Part shown: in pieces, positions 14,515 through 23,137 of the stretch
Position numbering within the stretch: the first letter of the stretch is position 1
Layout of the letters: each line of letters begins with the position of its first letter
DNA from: Solirubrobacterales bacterium
GTDB taxonomy: Bacteria > Actinomycetota > Thermoleophilia > Solirubrobacterales > 70-9
Assembly (NCBI GenBank): GCA_030835185.1
Contig: JAUQWL010000190.1
Location: forward strand, 1 to 28,145
Reading direction: 5' to 3'
DNA length: 28,145 nucleotides
Program-made: the position numbers and the translations under genes
The notes under the pieces: generated by a model
Database searches by the model: none
What the model was told of the DNA's origin: nothing
The model's input: only the letters and a program-made list of their open reading frames with translations

Positions 14515-16107
14515 GTGCACGACTTGCCGAAATTCGTGCAACGGATGATTGGAACGACTGTGATGCAGCGCTTCGAGATTGACAGCCGCCTTGGAAGCGG
14601 CGGGTTCGGCACGGTGTATCGCGCCTGGGACAGACGCCTCGAGCGGGACGTTGCGGTGAAGGTGATCGAGACCGACCGGGGGAGCGGGCCGCGGATCAAG
14701 CGTGAAGCCCAGGCTGCAGCGAGACTCAACCACCCGGGCATCGTCACCCTGTTCGAGTTCACCCATCACGAGTACGGGCCGGAAGGGGGCCGGGCTTTCC
14801 TCGTAAGCGAGCTGATCGACGGCCATACGATCCGGGAACTGATCGATCGCCGCCTGCTCAGCGATCGCGAGATCGCCGAGGTCGGTGCCGACGTCTGTGA
14901 GGCACTCGACCACGCCCACTCGAGGGGAGTGGTCCACCGCGACATCAAGCCGGCAAACCTGATGTCGCCCAACCGGGAAGGCGGAGCGAAACTGATGGAC
15001 TTCGGCGTAGCCCGTCTGACCGACGGTGAGGACCTTACCGGGACCGGCGATGTGCTCGGAACCCTCTCCTACATGTCACCCGAACAGGCCGAAGGCCTGC
15101 CTGTCGGCCCCCCGGGGGATGTCTTCTCCCTGGCGTTGACCCTGTTCGAAGCCTGGACCGGCGAAAACCCGCGTCGCCGCGCGACTCCGGGAGCGACTGC
15201 ACGAGCCCTGGGCGAAGAGGTGCCGCTGCTGGCGGATGCCCGACCAGATCTGCCCGCACCGCTGGTCGAAGCAATCGACGCCTGCCTGGACGCTGAACCC
15301 GAGCTGCGCCCGAACGTCGAGGACCTCGGAATCGCCCTCGAGGAAAACCTCGACTACCTCGACGATTCAGTCCGGGTCGATCGTCGGGGCTCCCTCGCGG
15401 GCTTGACCGGATTCGGTATCGGCGGTCACTTCGACCTCGGCAGGATCGGTGCCGCCGCCGTCGCAGGTGCCACCCCCGCGACGGTGATGGCCGTTACCGG
15501 CCAGGCCGATGCCGGCTCGGTCGGACTGCTCTCCCTGGTCGTGGCAATGATCGCCCTGGTCAATCCACGAACCGGTTTCCTCGCTGCCGGTCTCGGTCTC
15601 GCCGCCTGGCTCAACTTCGGGGCTTCGCTGCCGGGGGCCGCTCTCGCTGCGGTTCTCCTGCTCGCCCTTCCGGCACTGCTGATCCGTGGCTCGGGGCGCG
15701 TCGTCGCGCTGATCCCGTTGGCCCCCCTGCTCGGAGCGATCGGCCTCGCTCCGGCCTTTCCGGCCCTTGCGGCACTCGCGAGTGAGCGGCGGGACAGAGT
15801 CGTGGTCGCGGTTGCCGGCCTGACGGTCACTGCATTTGCAGAGGCCGCCACCGCCAGAAGCCTCCTGTTCGGCCGCTTCACCGAGGTCAAGGAAGACTGG
15901 AAGGGTTCGGTCCATTCGCTGTTCGCTGACCTGCTGCTTCCGGTCATGACTTCCTCCACCTATCTCGTTGCCCTTGTCGTCTGGGTTGCCGTGGCCGTTC
16001 TGCTCGGGGCGCTCGTCTCCCGCCTCAGGGATCGCCGTGATCAGGCAGAACCTCGGGTGATGGGGCTTGCTGCCGTAGAATCCGATCGTGTCCGGAATGC
16101 CCAGTGA
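14515..16107 (+). CDS. Ser/Thr protein kinase with polytopic membrane C-terminal domain
   Basis: Residues ~18-290 form a complete Hanks-type kinase: glycine loop GSGGFG at 27-32, Lys49 in VAVK, catalytic HRDIKPAN at 141-148, and DFG at 162-164. The activation loop keeps two threonines (175 and 177) at the positions of the PknB autophosphorylation sites, and then MSPEQAEG. Residues ~311-510 are strongly hydrophobic, with about six or seven predicted membrane segments, instead of the single segment and outer sensor of most bacterial kinases. The tail RLRDRRDQ is basic, so probably cytoplasmic. It heads the fhaA-fhaB-pstP-rodA-pbpA-pknB series, where mycobacteria have pknA nearer pknB. GTG 14515 is chosen because GGAGG ends four bases before it; TTG 14512 and ATG 14545 are alternatives. 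Kinase identity is secure; the ligand of the membrane part is unknown. Confidence 0.9.
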   Translation: MHDLPKFVQRMIGTTVMQRFEIDSRLGSGGFGTVYRAWDRRLERDVAVKVIETDRGSGPRIKREAQAAARLNHPGIVTLFEFTHHEYGPEGGRAFLVSELIDGHTIRELIDRRLLSDREIAEVGADVCEALDHAHSRGVVHRDIKPANLMSPNREGGAKLMDFGVARLTDGEDLTGTGDVLGTLSYMSPEQAEGLPVGPPGDVFSLALTLFEAWTGENPRRRATPGATARALGEEVPLLADARPDLPAPLVEAIDACLDAEPELRPNVEDLGIALEENLDYLDDSVRVDRRGSLAGLTGFGIGGHFDLGRIGAAAVAGATPATVMAVTGQADAGSVGLLSLVVAMIALVNPRTGFLAAGLGLAAWLNFGASLPGAALAAVLLLALPALLIRGSGRVVALIPLAPLLGAIGLAPAFPALAALASERRDRVVVAVAGLTVTAFAEAATARSLLFGRFTEVKEDWKGSVHSLFADLLLPVMTSSTYLVALVVWVAVAVLLGALVSRLRDRRDQAEPRVMGLAAVESDRVRNAQ

Positions 16108-16137
16108 CCCGATGACGGGCGGCCGAGGGGTGCGGCT

Positions 16138-16905
16138 GTGAGTCTGTTCCGCAACTTCGAGGCCCGTATAGAAGGCCTTGTCGAAGGGGTGTTCAGCCGT
16201 GCCTTCAGCTCCGAGGTTCAGCCGGTCGAGCTCGCCCGCAAACTCGCCAAGGAGATGGACTCCCACAAGACGGCGTCGGTCGCCCGGGTCTACGTTCCGA
16301 ATGAATACACGGTCCACCTGTCACCGGCCGATCGCGAGAAGCTCGAGGGCTACGAACGATCGCTGGAGCAGGAGCTTTCGGGGTACCTGCTGGAACACGC
16401 CCGCAACCGGGGTTACGATTTGCTCACCCGGCCCGAGGTCAAGTTCAACACCGACGACCGGCTCCGTCTCGGCGAGTTCGGGATTCAGACCCGGCTGGTC
16501 AAGGCGCCCTCACGCGAGGGCGAGCGGCCGGAGCAGGCCGAGGAAGGCAAGACGATGGTCTACACCGCCCCGCCGAAGCAGCCTTCGCGGCCACCCGTTG
16601 CCGGCGAAGCGACCAGCCGCCTTCCTCAGGCGGTGATCGAGTCGGGCGACCGGCGGATCGCTGTGCCCGGAACCAGGGCGGTCGTCGGCAGATCCGAAGA
16701 AGCCGACTGCGTCCTGCCTGACCCCAACATCTCCCGCCGGCACGCTGAACTGCGACAGAGGCCCGAAGGCGACTGGGAGATAGTCGACATGAACTCGACC
16801 AATGGGGTCAAGGTCAACGGACGGCGCCTGGCTTCGGCGCGGCTGCGCGACGGCGATCAGGTGACGTTGGGCACGACGACCTTCCGCTTCGTCCTGGAAA
16901 GGTAA
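16138..16905 (+). CDS. fhaA: FhaA-type protein: DUF3662 plus FHA domain
   Basis: The N-terminal ~120 residues match DUF3662, the FhaA N-terminal domain: FEARIEGLVEGVFSRAFSSEVQPVELARKL, then VYVPNEYTVHLSPADRE. A ~45-residue proline and charge-rich linker leads to an FHA domain at about 163-255. This has the phosphothreonine-binding residues GRS at 184-186, SRRH at 199-202 and NSTNG at 219-223. Mycobacterial FhaA binds phosphorylated MviN/MurJ-pathway and PbpA partners and restrains wall synthesis. This version is about half the length of the M. tuberculosis protein (255 against 527) because the linker is short. The GTG at 16138 has GAGGGG about eight bases upstream. It follows the kinase by 30 bases. 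Confidence 0.93.
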   Translation: MSLFRNFEARIEGLVEGVFSRAFSSEVQPVELARKLAKEMDSHKTASVARVYVPNEYTVHLSPADREKLEGYERSLEQELSGYLLEHARNRGYDLLTRPEVKFNTDDRLRLGEFGIQTRLVKAPSREGERPEQAEEGKTMVYTAPPKQPSRPPVAGEATSRLPQAVIESGDRRIAVPGTRAVVGRSEEADCVLPDPNISRRHAELRQRPEGDWEIVDMNSTNGVKVNGRRLASARLRDGDQVTLGTTTFRFVLER

Positions 16906-16918
16906 GTTCGGCGGTCAA

Positions 16919-17377
16919 TTGGATTTCGAGCCGCTTTCACTTGCACTCAAGTTCGCCTTTCTCGGGGTTCTCTACCTCTTTCTGCTCTGGATCGCCAGGA
17001 GCGCCCGCAAGGACCTCAAAGTGAACTCGGGTGTGGCAGCGGGCCCGGAAACGGGCTTCGGCGGCGGAGGTGCCACCCGCGACGGCTGGCTCGTCGTGGA
17101 AGCAAGCGACAACCTCGACCCCGGTAGCCGCTACGACCTCTTCGGTGGAGTAACGCTCGGCCGTTCTGACGACGCTGACATCGCGTTCTCCGACCGCTAC
17201 GCCTCCGGCCTCCACGCCAGGGTCTACGCTCGGGCGGGCAGGTATTACGTCGAGGATATGAATTCGACCAACGGCACCCTGCTGAACGGTGCCCCGGTTC
17301 TGGGCGAGACGGAGATCCCCGACGGGTCGACGATCTCAATAGGCGACACTTCATTCCGCTTTCAACTGGACGACTAG
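16919..17377 (+). CDS. fhaB: FhaB/FipA-type membrane-anchored FHA protein
   Basis: This 152-residue protein has one N-terminal membrane segment at about 7-27 (SLALKFAFLGVLYLFLLWI). A basic stop, RSARKDLK, places the rest in the cytoplasm. A glycine-rich linker leads to an FHA domain with GRS at 81-83, SGLHAR at 96-101 and NSTNG at 115-119. In mycobacteria FhaB (FipA) couples wall-kinase phosphorylation to FtsZ and FtsQ at the divisome. The architecture and the position between fhaA and the PP2C gene match. The start is TTG at 16919, 13 bases after fhaA; the nearest purine-rich stretch (GGAAAGG) is rather far upstream, so coupling to fhaA is likely. The stop TAG directly abuts the ATG of the phosphatase. 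Confidence 0.93.
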   Translation: MDFEPLSLALKFAFLGVLYLFLLWIARSARKDLKVNSGVAAGPETGFGGGGATRDGWLVVEASDNLDPGSRYDLFGGVTLGRSDDADIAFSDRYASGLHARVYARAGRYYVEDMNSTNGTLLNGAPVLGETEIPDGSTISIGDTSFRFQLDD

Positions 17378-18508
17378 ATGATCCGCGTTTCCCGACATTC
17401 CGAGAGAACCGACACCGGCCGCCAGCGCCAGGCGAACGAGGACTCACTGCTGGCCCGGGCACCGCTGTTCGTGGTTGCCGATGGCATGGGTGGGGCGCAG
17501 GCCGGCGAAGTCGCTTCGATGACTGCGATCCAGGCTTTTCAGGACGGCCTGGCCGAGGGATCTTCCGAGGACGCCCTCGAAGGCTCGATCCGTCTGGCCA
17601 ACCGGACGATCTACGACCGGGCGAACGCCGATTCGTCACTCTCCGGCATGGGCACGACGGTCACTGCCGCCGCGGTCGACTCCCAGCGCGAAGAGGTCGT
17701 GATCGGGCACGTCGGGGATTCGCGGGCCTACCGGCTGCGCGACGGGATCATCCAGCGATTGACCCGCGATCACTCGCTGGTCGAGGAAATGCGACGTCGC
17801 GGGCAGATCACCGAGGAGCAGGCTGAAGACCACCCCCAGCGGTCGATAATCACCCGTGCTCTGGGTCCGGAGCCCGAGGTTGAAGTCGACGTCCAGAGCG
17901 TGCCGGCCGAGCCAGGCGACATCTTCATGCTCTGTTCGGACGGCCTGACCACGATGCTGGCCGACGAGCGCATCCGCGTGCTCATCGAGGAAGCCGACAG
18001 CCTGGATGCGGCCACGCGGGCTCTGATTGAAGAGGCGAACATAGCCGGGGGCCGGGACAACATCACCGTTCTGCTGTTCGAGATCGAGGATCCGGCGAAC
18101 CCGATCGCCCGGGGAGACGGACCCACCTTGATCTCCCGCACCAGAAGGGGTCGCAGCCGAGCGGCGGGGACGGCCGACTCCCGGGGAAGGGGTTCCGGAG
18201 TCGGCGGTGTCCTGCTCAAGACCGTCGCCGGCCTGCTCGTGATCGCTGCCCTCATGGGCGGGGCTCTGGTAGCCGGCCGTCAAGTCTGGTTCCTCGGCAC
18301 GGACGATGCCGGAAGGGTCGCACTGTATCGAGGGCTGCCTTATGAACTGCCTTTCGGCATCTCGCTCTACCAGCGGGAATACTCGGCCGCAGTCCAGACC
18401 TCCGACCTCGGCAGCCAGCGTCAGGAGGCGGTGACCGGTCACTCATTCCGTTCGCGCGACGACGCCACCTCGCTGATCGCGGATATCGAGAACAACGAGG
18501 GCAGCTAG
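17378..18508 (+). CDS. pstP: PP2C-family Ser/Thr phosphatase with membrane anchor (PstP)
   Basis: The catalytic domain (about 1-235) has the metal-binding and family motifs of bacterial PP2C phosphatases: ANEDS at 19-23, VVADGMGGAQAGE at 32-44 with Asp35, HVGDSRAYRL at 111-120, CSDGLT at 186-191 with Asp188, and GGRDNIT at 224-230 with Asp227. A basic, Ser/Gly-rich linker leads to a membrane segment at about 277-300 and ~75 residues outside the cell. PstP is the only PP2C of mycobacteria and reverses phosphorylation by PknA/PknB and of FHA partners; the same role is inferred here. Its ATG follows the fhaB stop with no gap and rodA starts directly after its own stop, so three genes are stitched end to end. 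Confidence 0.95.
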   Translation: MIRVSRHSERTDTGRQRQANEDSLLARAPLFVVADGMGGAQAGEVASMTAIQAFQDGLAEGSSEDALEGSIRLANRTIYDRANADSSLSGMGTTVTAAAVDSQREEVVIGHVGDSRAYRLRDGIIQRLTRDHSLVEEMRRRGQITEEQAEDHPQRSIITRALGPEPEVEVDVQSVPAEPGDIFMLCSDGLTTMLADERIRVLIEEADSLDAATRALIEEANIAGGRDNITVLLFEIEDPANPIARGDGPTLISRTRRGRSRAAGTADSRGRGSGVGGVLLKTVAGLLVIAALMGGALVAGRQVWFLGTDDAGRVALYRGLPYELPFGISLYQREYSAAVQTSDLGSQRQEAVTGHSFRSRDDATSLIADIENNEGS

Positions 18509-19891
18509 GTGGAGGTCCGGGCGGCGGGTGGATCGGCCCCCCGCCGCGGTTCGGCCCGCAATCGCGAACTGCTGGCCCTGATTCCGGTGGCACTGCTGCT
18601 GACCATCGGCTTCGCTGCGGTCTTCGCGCAGAACGACAGCCAGCTCGGCAACCTCAGCCTGTCCTACGGTCTCTACTTCCTCGCAGTCTGCCTGGCCACG
18701 CACATCTATATCCGGATCCGTCTGCCGGATGCCGATCCGTATCTCTTTCCGCTGATGGCCCTGCTGACGGCGATCGGGCTGGTGATGATCTATCGGCTCG
18801 ACGCCGAACTTGCCCGCGACCTGGCCCGCGATCAGGCCAACTGGTTCGTACTCGGCCTGGTTCTCTTTGCGGTGGTCGTACACGTCCTGCGGGACTACTC
18901 GGTGCTCGAACGCTACCGCTATACGATCGCCCTGACCGGCATCGGGCTCCTGCTTGCGCCGCGGCTGCCGTTCCTTGGCGAGCAGGTCAACGGTGCCTAT
19001 CTCGGCATCCGCATCGGCCCGGTCGGTTTCCAGCCCGTGGAACTGGCAAAGCTCTGCATCGTCGTATTCCTTGCCAGCTACCTGCGCGAGCATCGCGAAC
19101 TGCTGGTGGTGGGAGCCAGGCGCATCCTCGGGGTGACGCTGCCACCGTTGAAGCATTTCGGCCCGCTGCTGGTCGTCTGGGGGGCTTCGATGTTCATGCT
19201 GATCTTCATCCGCGACCTGGGCAGCTCGCTGATGTTCTTCGCCGCATTCCTGGCGCTGCTCTACGTTGCGACCGGCCGGCTCTCTTTCATCACCATCGGC
19301 CTGGCCATGTTCATGGCCGGTGCCTGGGTGGTCTACTCGACGGTATCCCACGTGGCCGACCGCGTCGACATCTGGCTCGACCCGTACCAGGACCCTTCCG
19401 GCGCCGGTTACCAGGTGCTCCAGTCGATGTTCGCCCAGGCCGATGGTGGCCTGCTGGGCGAAGGTTTCGCCAGGTCGATGGTCGTGATTCCCGGTAGCTC
19501 GGGCGACGGCTTCCTGCCGGCCGCCCATACCGACCTGATCTACAGCCTGATCGTCTCCGAGCTGGGCCTGTACGGCGGGGCCGCCGTGATCTGCATCTAC
19601 CTGCTGGTGGCCGCCCGCGGTTTCAAGATCGCGATGATGGCCAACGACGGCTTCTCCAAACTTCTGGCCACCGGGTTGACCACGGTCTTTGCGTTTCAGG
19701 CTTTCGTGATAATCGGCGGAGTCACCCGGGTCATCCCGCTCACCGGAGTCACCCTGCCTCTGGTCTCATACGGCGGGAGTTCGATCCTCGCCAACTTCAT
19801 ACTGCTGGCACTGCTTCTGCTGGTGTCCGACCGCGCGCGGCGCGAAGCACGCCGTGGCGGTCCGGCACCGCCTGCCGGGGTCTGGTCGTGA
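18509..19891 (+). CDS. rodA: SEDS-family peptidoglycan glycosyltransferase (RodA/FtsW)
   Basis: SEDS proteins polymerise lipid II into glycan strands, paired with a class B PBP. The 460-residue product has about a dozen hydrophobic segments. It carries the family blocks FQPVELAKL, FIRDLGSSLMFFAAFLALLY, RVDIWLDPYQDPSGAGYQVLQS, AAHTDLIYSLIVSELGL and GVTLPLVSYGGSSILAN. The final SYGGSS motif is diagnostic. Position in fhaB-pstP-rodA-pbpA matches actinobacterial RodA, the elongation enzyme. FtsW is usually in the division cluster, so RodA is favoured by context rather than sequence. The start is GTG at 18509, immediately after the pstP TAG. The stop overlaps the pbpA GTG in a GTGA junction. A basic cytoplasmic tail of about 15 residues could be a kinase or FHA contact (inference). 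Confidence 0.94.
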   Translation: MEVRAAGGSAPRRGSARNRELLALIPVALLLTIGFAAVFAQNDSQLGNLSLSYGLYFLAVCLATHIYIRIRLPDADPYLFPLMALLTAIGLVMIYRLDAELARDLARDQANWFVLGLVLFAVVVHVLRDYSVLERYRYTIALTGIGLLLAPRLPFLGEQVNGAYLGIRIGPVGFQPVELAKLCIVVFLASYLREHRELLVVGARRILGVTLPPLKHFGPLLVVWGASMFMLIFIRDLGSSLMFFAAFLALLYVATGRLSFITIGLAMFMAGAWVVYSTVSHVADRVDIWLDPYQDPSGAGYQVLQSMFAQADGGLLGEGFARSMVVIPGSSGDGFLPAAHTDLIYSLIVSELGLYGGAAVICIYLLVAARGFKIAMMANDGFSKLLATGLTTVFAFQAFVIIGGVTRVIPLTGVTLPLVSYGGSSILANFILLALLLLVSDRARREARRGGPAPPAGVWS

Positions 19892-21330
19892 ACGCGCGAA
19901 TCGTCAGGCTCTTCGGCTTCATCGCGATCAGCTTCGCAGTGCTGGTCGGCTTCACTTCGCAGTGGACCGTCTTCGGCGCGGAGGATCTCAAGCAGCAGAG
20001 TGCGAACAAGCGGCCCCTTTTCAAGGCCCAGCAGATCAAGCGGGGACGGATAACGGCCGCCGACGGAACCCTGATCGCCCGGTCGGTCGGCACCGGGCAG
20101 GGGGCATCCCGGCAGTATGTTCGCGAGTATCCGCTGGGAGGGCTCTTCGGACATCCGGTCGGCTACAACTTCGTCGAGCAGGGCAACTCGGAGTTCGAGC
20201 AGTTCCACAACGACGAGCTGACCGGTGAGGACTCGGAGTTCACCACGCTGTTCGACGAACTCAGGGGGCGCAAACAGGTCGGCAGGAACGTCTCGACCAG
20301 CCTCGATCCGACCGCCCAGCAGACGGCCTTCGACCTGCTGGCCGGCCGCCCCGGCGCCGTGGTCGCGATCGAACCGGACACCGGCAGGGTCAGGGCGATG
20401 GCCAGCCAGCCGCCATACGACCCCAACCTGATTCCCGAGCAGCTCAGCGAGTTGAACGCCGACCCGGGCTCGTCACTGGTGAACCGTGCCACCCAGAGCC
20501 CCTACCCGCCGGGATCGACCTTCAAGCTGGTAACGGCCACCGCGGCCCTCGACAGCGGCAACATCGATCCCGACACCTTGATCGACGCTCCCGCATCACT
20601 GACCGTCCAGGGGCAGCCGCTGGCCAATTCGGGTGGCTCCGCTTTCGGCGAGATCAACGTGACGACGGCGCTGACCAACTCGGTGAATACCTTTTTCGCC
20701 AAGCTCGGCCGCCGGGTCGGTGAAGAGACTCTCTACGAATACATGGACCGCTTTGGATTCAACTCGAAACCCGACATCGACCTGCCGTCGACCCAGCTCG
20801 CCACCAGTGGTGTCTTTGGTCCTGACCGCCGGCCATTGAGGGCCGACGAAGGTGTGGACATTTCCCGGATCGCGATCGGGCAGGAACGACTGCTCACGAC
20901 TCCGCTTCAGATGGCTGAGGTCGTGGCGACGATCGCCAACGACGGTGATCTGATGAAGCCCCGGATCTGGGACACGGTGAGTGATGTCGACGGCCGCACC
21001 GTTGACACGATGGAACCGTCACGCCAGTCGGAGGTGATGTCCGAGGAGACCGCCTCCCAGTTGACGGAGGCGATGCGTGCCGTGGTCGACGAAGGAACAG
21101 GCACCGCGGCCGCGCTCAGCGGTATCGATGTCGCCGGCAAGACCGGCACTGCCGAAGTGATGCGGGAGGAGTGCGCCGGCCTTCCCAACCAGGCCTGGTT
21201 CGTCGGTTTCGCCCCGGCGGATGACCCGCAGATTGCCGTCGCCGCTACGGTTGAGTGCACCGACGGCCAAGGCGGTACCGTTGCCGCTCCGATAGCGGCC
21301 GGCGTGATGCAGACCCTGATTGGCGGATGA
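19888..21330 (+). CDS. pbpA: Class B penicillin-binding protein (PbpA), transpeptidase
   Basis: The enzyme crosslinks peptidoglycan outside the membrane and partners the SEDS protein encoded just before it. A signal-anchor lies at about 6-29. Then comes a short N-terminal pedestal (RGRITAADGTLIARS), and the transpeptidase with all three active-site motifs: Ser210-x-x-Lys213 (PPGSTFKL), Ser265-Val-Asn267, and Lys418-Thr-Gly420 (AGKTGTAEV). At 480 residues it is the short actinobacterial PbpA type, without C-terminal PASTA domains. The GTG start sits inside the rodA stop (GTGA), so the two wall enzymes should be made in step. Two cysteines after the KTG motif (429 and one near 456) could pair outside the cell (inference). 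pknB follows after about four bases. Confidence 0.95.
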   Translation: MNARIVRLFGFIAISFAVLVGFTSQWTVFGAEDLKQQSANKRPLFKAQQIKRGRITAADGTLIARSVGTGQGASRQYVREYPLGGLFGHPVGYNFVEQGNSEFEQFHNDELTGEDSEFTTLFDELRGRKQVGRNVSTSLDPTAQQTAFDLLAGRPGAVVAIEPDTGRVRAMASQPPYDPNLIPEQLSELNADPGSSLVNRATQSPYPPGSTFKLVTATAALDSGNIDPDTLIDAPASLTVQGQPLANSGGSAFGEINVTTALTNSVNTFFAKLGRRVGEETLYEYMDRFGFNSKPDIDLPSTQLATSGVFGPDRRPLRADEGVDISRIAIGQERLLTTPLQMAEVVATIANDGDLMKPRIWDTVSDVDGRTVDTMEPSRQSEVMSEETASQLTEAMRAVVDEGTGTAAALSGIDVAGKTGTAEVMREECAGLPNQAWFVGFAPADDPQIAVAATVECTDGQGGTVAAPIAAGVMQTLIGG

Positions 21331-21334
21331 ACAA

Positions 21335-23137
21335 GTGACCCGATTGACAGAGGGAACAGTCGTAGACGGCCGATACCGGGTGAAATCTCTGATCGGTTCC
21401 GGCGGCATGGCCGACGTCTGGCTGGCCGAAGATCTCCACTTGCCGCGCAGGGTTGCACTCAAGGTCCTGCACGACCATTTCGCCCGCGACCCGGAATTCA
21501 TCGAACGCTTCCGCCGTGAGGCCGAGGCTGCCGCAGCGCTGCAGCAGGTCAACATCGTCTCGATCTTCGACCGCGGCCAGGTCGATCACACCTACTACAT
21601 CGCGATGGCCTACCTCGACGGTCGCACTCTGAGGGACCTGATCAATTTCGGCCTGACCCCGACCGAGTCGGTAGCGATCGTGCGACAGGTCCTCGAAGCG
21701 GCAGGCTTCGCCCATCGGCACGGGGTGATCCACCGCGACCTCAAGCCGATGAACGTGATCGTCGATTCGACCGGTCTGGCGACGGTCACCGACTTCGGCA
21801 TCGCCCGGGCGGGGCTTTCGGAGATCACCGAGGCCGGCTCCATCCTCGGGACGGTCAACTATCTGTCACCCGAACAGGCCGAAGGTTACGAAGTAGGCCC
21901 GCCTTCCGACCTCTACTCGGTTGGCGTGATCCTCTATGAGTGTCTCACCGGCCGGTTGCCCTTCGAGGGCGACACCGCGGTCGCCGTCGCGCTGAAGCAG
22001 CTTTCCGAGCAGCCGCCTGCACCGAGCACCTGGAACCCCGACGTTTCACCGGCTCTCGATGCGGTCGTGATGACGGCGTTGCGCCGCGAGCCCTACGAGC
22101 GCTACCAGGACGCCGACTCGTTCATCGCCGCTCTCGACGCGGCCGAGGCAAAGCCGGGAGAGGTTTACGAAGAACCAACTCCCAGATGGCCCTGGGTCGT
22201 CGGTGTGATTTCCGCGGTGTTGATCGGGCTGATCCTCTGGGGGATGTTGCGCGACAACACTGTCGAGGTACCGCGTGTTGTCGGCTCCGACCTCGACAGC
22301 GCGATCACCAGGCTGGGGGCCGATGGTTTCACGGTCGGCGATGTCGAGCGCGTTCAGCGCGACGTCCCGTTGAACCAGGTGGTCAACCAGGATCCCGTCG
22401 GAGAAGCCGACCGGGACTGCAAGCTTTTCGGCTGGTTCTGCTCCGATCCGGATGTGGACCTGACAGTCAGCGGCGGCCCCGGGCAGGTGGAGGTCCCGGA
22501 CGTTGCCGGACAGACCCGGGAGGTGGCCGAGCAGACCCTCGACGAAGCCGGGCTCGGGGTAGCGGTCGAGACCAGGAATTCCTCCGACGTGCCGTCCGAT
22601 TTCGTCATCGAGACGAGTCCGCCGGCAGGTGAATCGGTACGCCGTGGCTCCCAGGTGACGCTGATCGTCTCCAGCGGCCCCGGCCAGGTGTCAGTGCCGC
22701 CGGTCGTCGGCCAGATGAAAAATGCTGCCGAACAGCAGCTTTCCGCCCGTGGGCTCGAATCGTCTTCCCGCGAGCAGGCCAGCGACCGGCCCAGCGGAGA
22801 GGTCCTGTCCCAGTCCCCGGATGCGGGGACCAAGGTCGATCCGGGTTCGACCGTGGAGCTGGTCGTCTCGTCCGGTCCCGAGCCGGTCACCGACGTCGAC
22901 GTACCGAACGTGGTCGGCCTGACCAGATCCGAGGCGGTCTCGGACCTGCGTGCCCTGGGTCTCTCGCCGTCGGTCCAGGAACAGCCGACCGACATTCAGC
23001 CCCAGGACGGCAGGGTGATCGACCAGAATCCCGGTGGTGGATCGACGGTCAAGGAAGGGACGCGTGTCGTGGTGACCGTCGGCGTCTTCCAGAGTCCGGG
23101 CGGGGGCACCTCACCTGATGGATCCGGCAGCCCCTGA
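21335..23137 (+). CDS. pknB: PASTA-domain Ser/Thr protein kinase PknB
   Basis: The kinase domain (about 10-270) has glycine loop GSGGMAD, Lys43, HRDLKPMN at 133-140 and DFG at 153-155. A membrane segment lies at about 285-305. Outside are four PASTA repeats at about 309-381, 383-450, 451-515 and 521-583, which bind muropeptides or lipid II in homologues. PASTA 1 contains an inserted loop with two cysteines (362 and 369, DCKLFGWFC). In the activation loop Thr165 aligns with M. tuberculosis Thr171, but the second autophosphorylation Thr (Thr173) is replaced by alanine. The GTG at 21335 has GGCGGA seven bases upstream; TTG 21320, overlapping pbpA, is the alternative. The stop shares a base with the ddl ATG. 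The gene should regulate wall growth together with pstP and the FHA proteins. Confidence 0.95.
   Translation: MTRLTEGTVVDGRYRVKSLIGSGGMADVWLAEDLHLPRRVALKVLHDHFARDPEFIERFRREAEAAAALQQVNIVSIFDRGQVDHTYYIAMAYLDGRTLRDLINFGLTPTESVAIVRQVLEAAGFAHRHGVIHRDLKPMNVIVDSTGLATVTDFGIARAGLSEITEAGSILGTVNYLSPEQAEGYEVGPPSDLYSVGVILYECLTGRLPFEGDTAVAVALKQLSEQPPAPSTWNPDVSPALDAVVMTALRREPYERYQDADSFIAALDAAEAKPGEVYEEPTPRWPWVVGVISAVLIGLILWGMLRDNTVEVPRVVGSDLDSAITRLGADGFTVGDVERVQRDVPLNQVVNQDPVGEADRDCKLFGWFCSDPDVDLTVSGGPGQVEVPDVAGQTREVAEQTLDEAGLGVAVETRNSSDVPSDFVIETSPPAGESVRRGSQVTLIVSSGPGQVSVPPVVGQMKNAAEQQLSARGLESSSREQASDRPSGEVLSQSPDAGTKVDPGSTVELVVSSGPEPVTDVDVPNVVGLTRSEAVSDLRALGLSPSVQEQPTDIQPQDGRVIDQNPGGGSTVKEGTRVVVTVGVFQSPGGGTSPDGSGSP

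Noticed and set aside
18443..19528. 361-codon minus-strand open frame opposite rodA
   Set aside because: Low-complexity His/Gln/Asp composition is the expected complement of membrane-protein codons; no motif.
15074..21885. 22-base identical segment in the polytopic kinase gene (15074-15095) and pknB (21864-21885)
   Set aside because: It encodes the conserved kinase SPEQAEG block in the same reading frame; protein conservation plus shared codon bias explains it without recombination.
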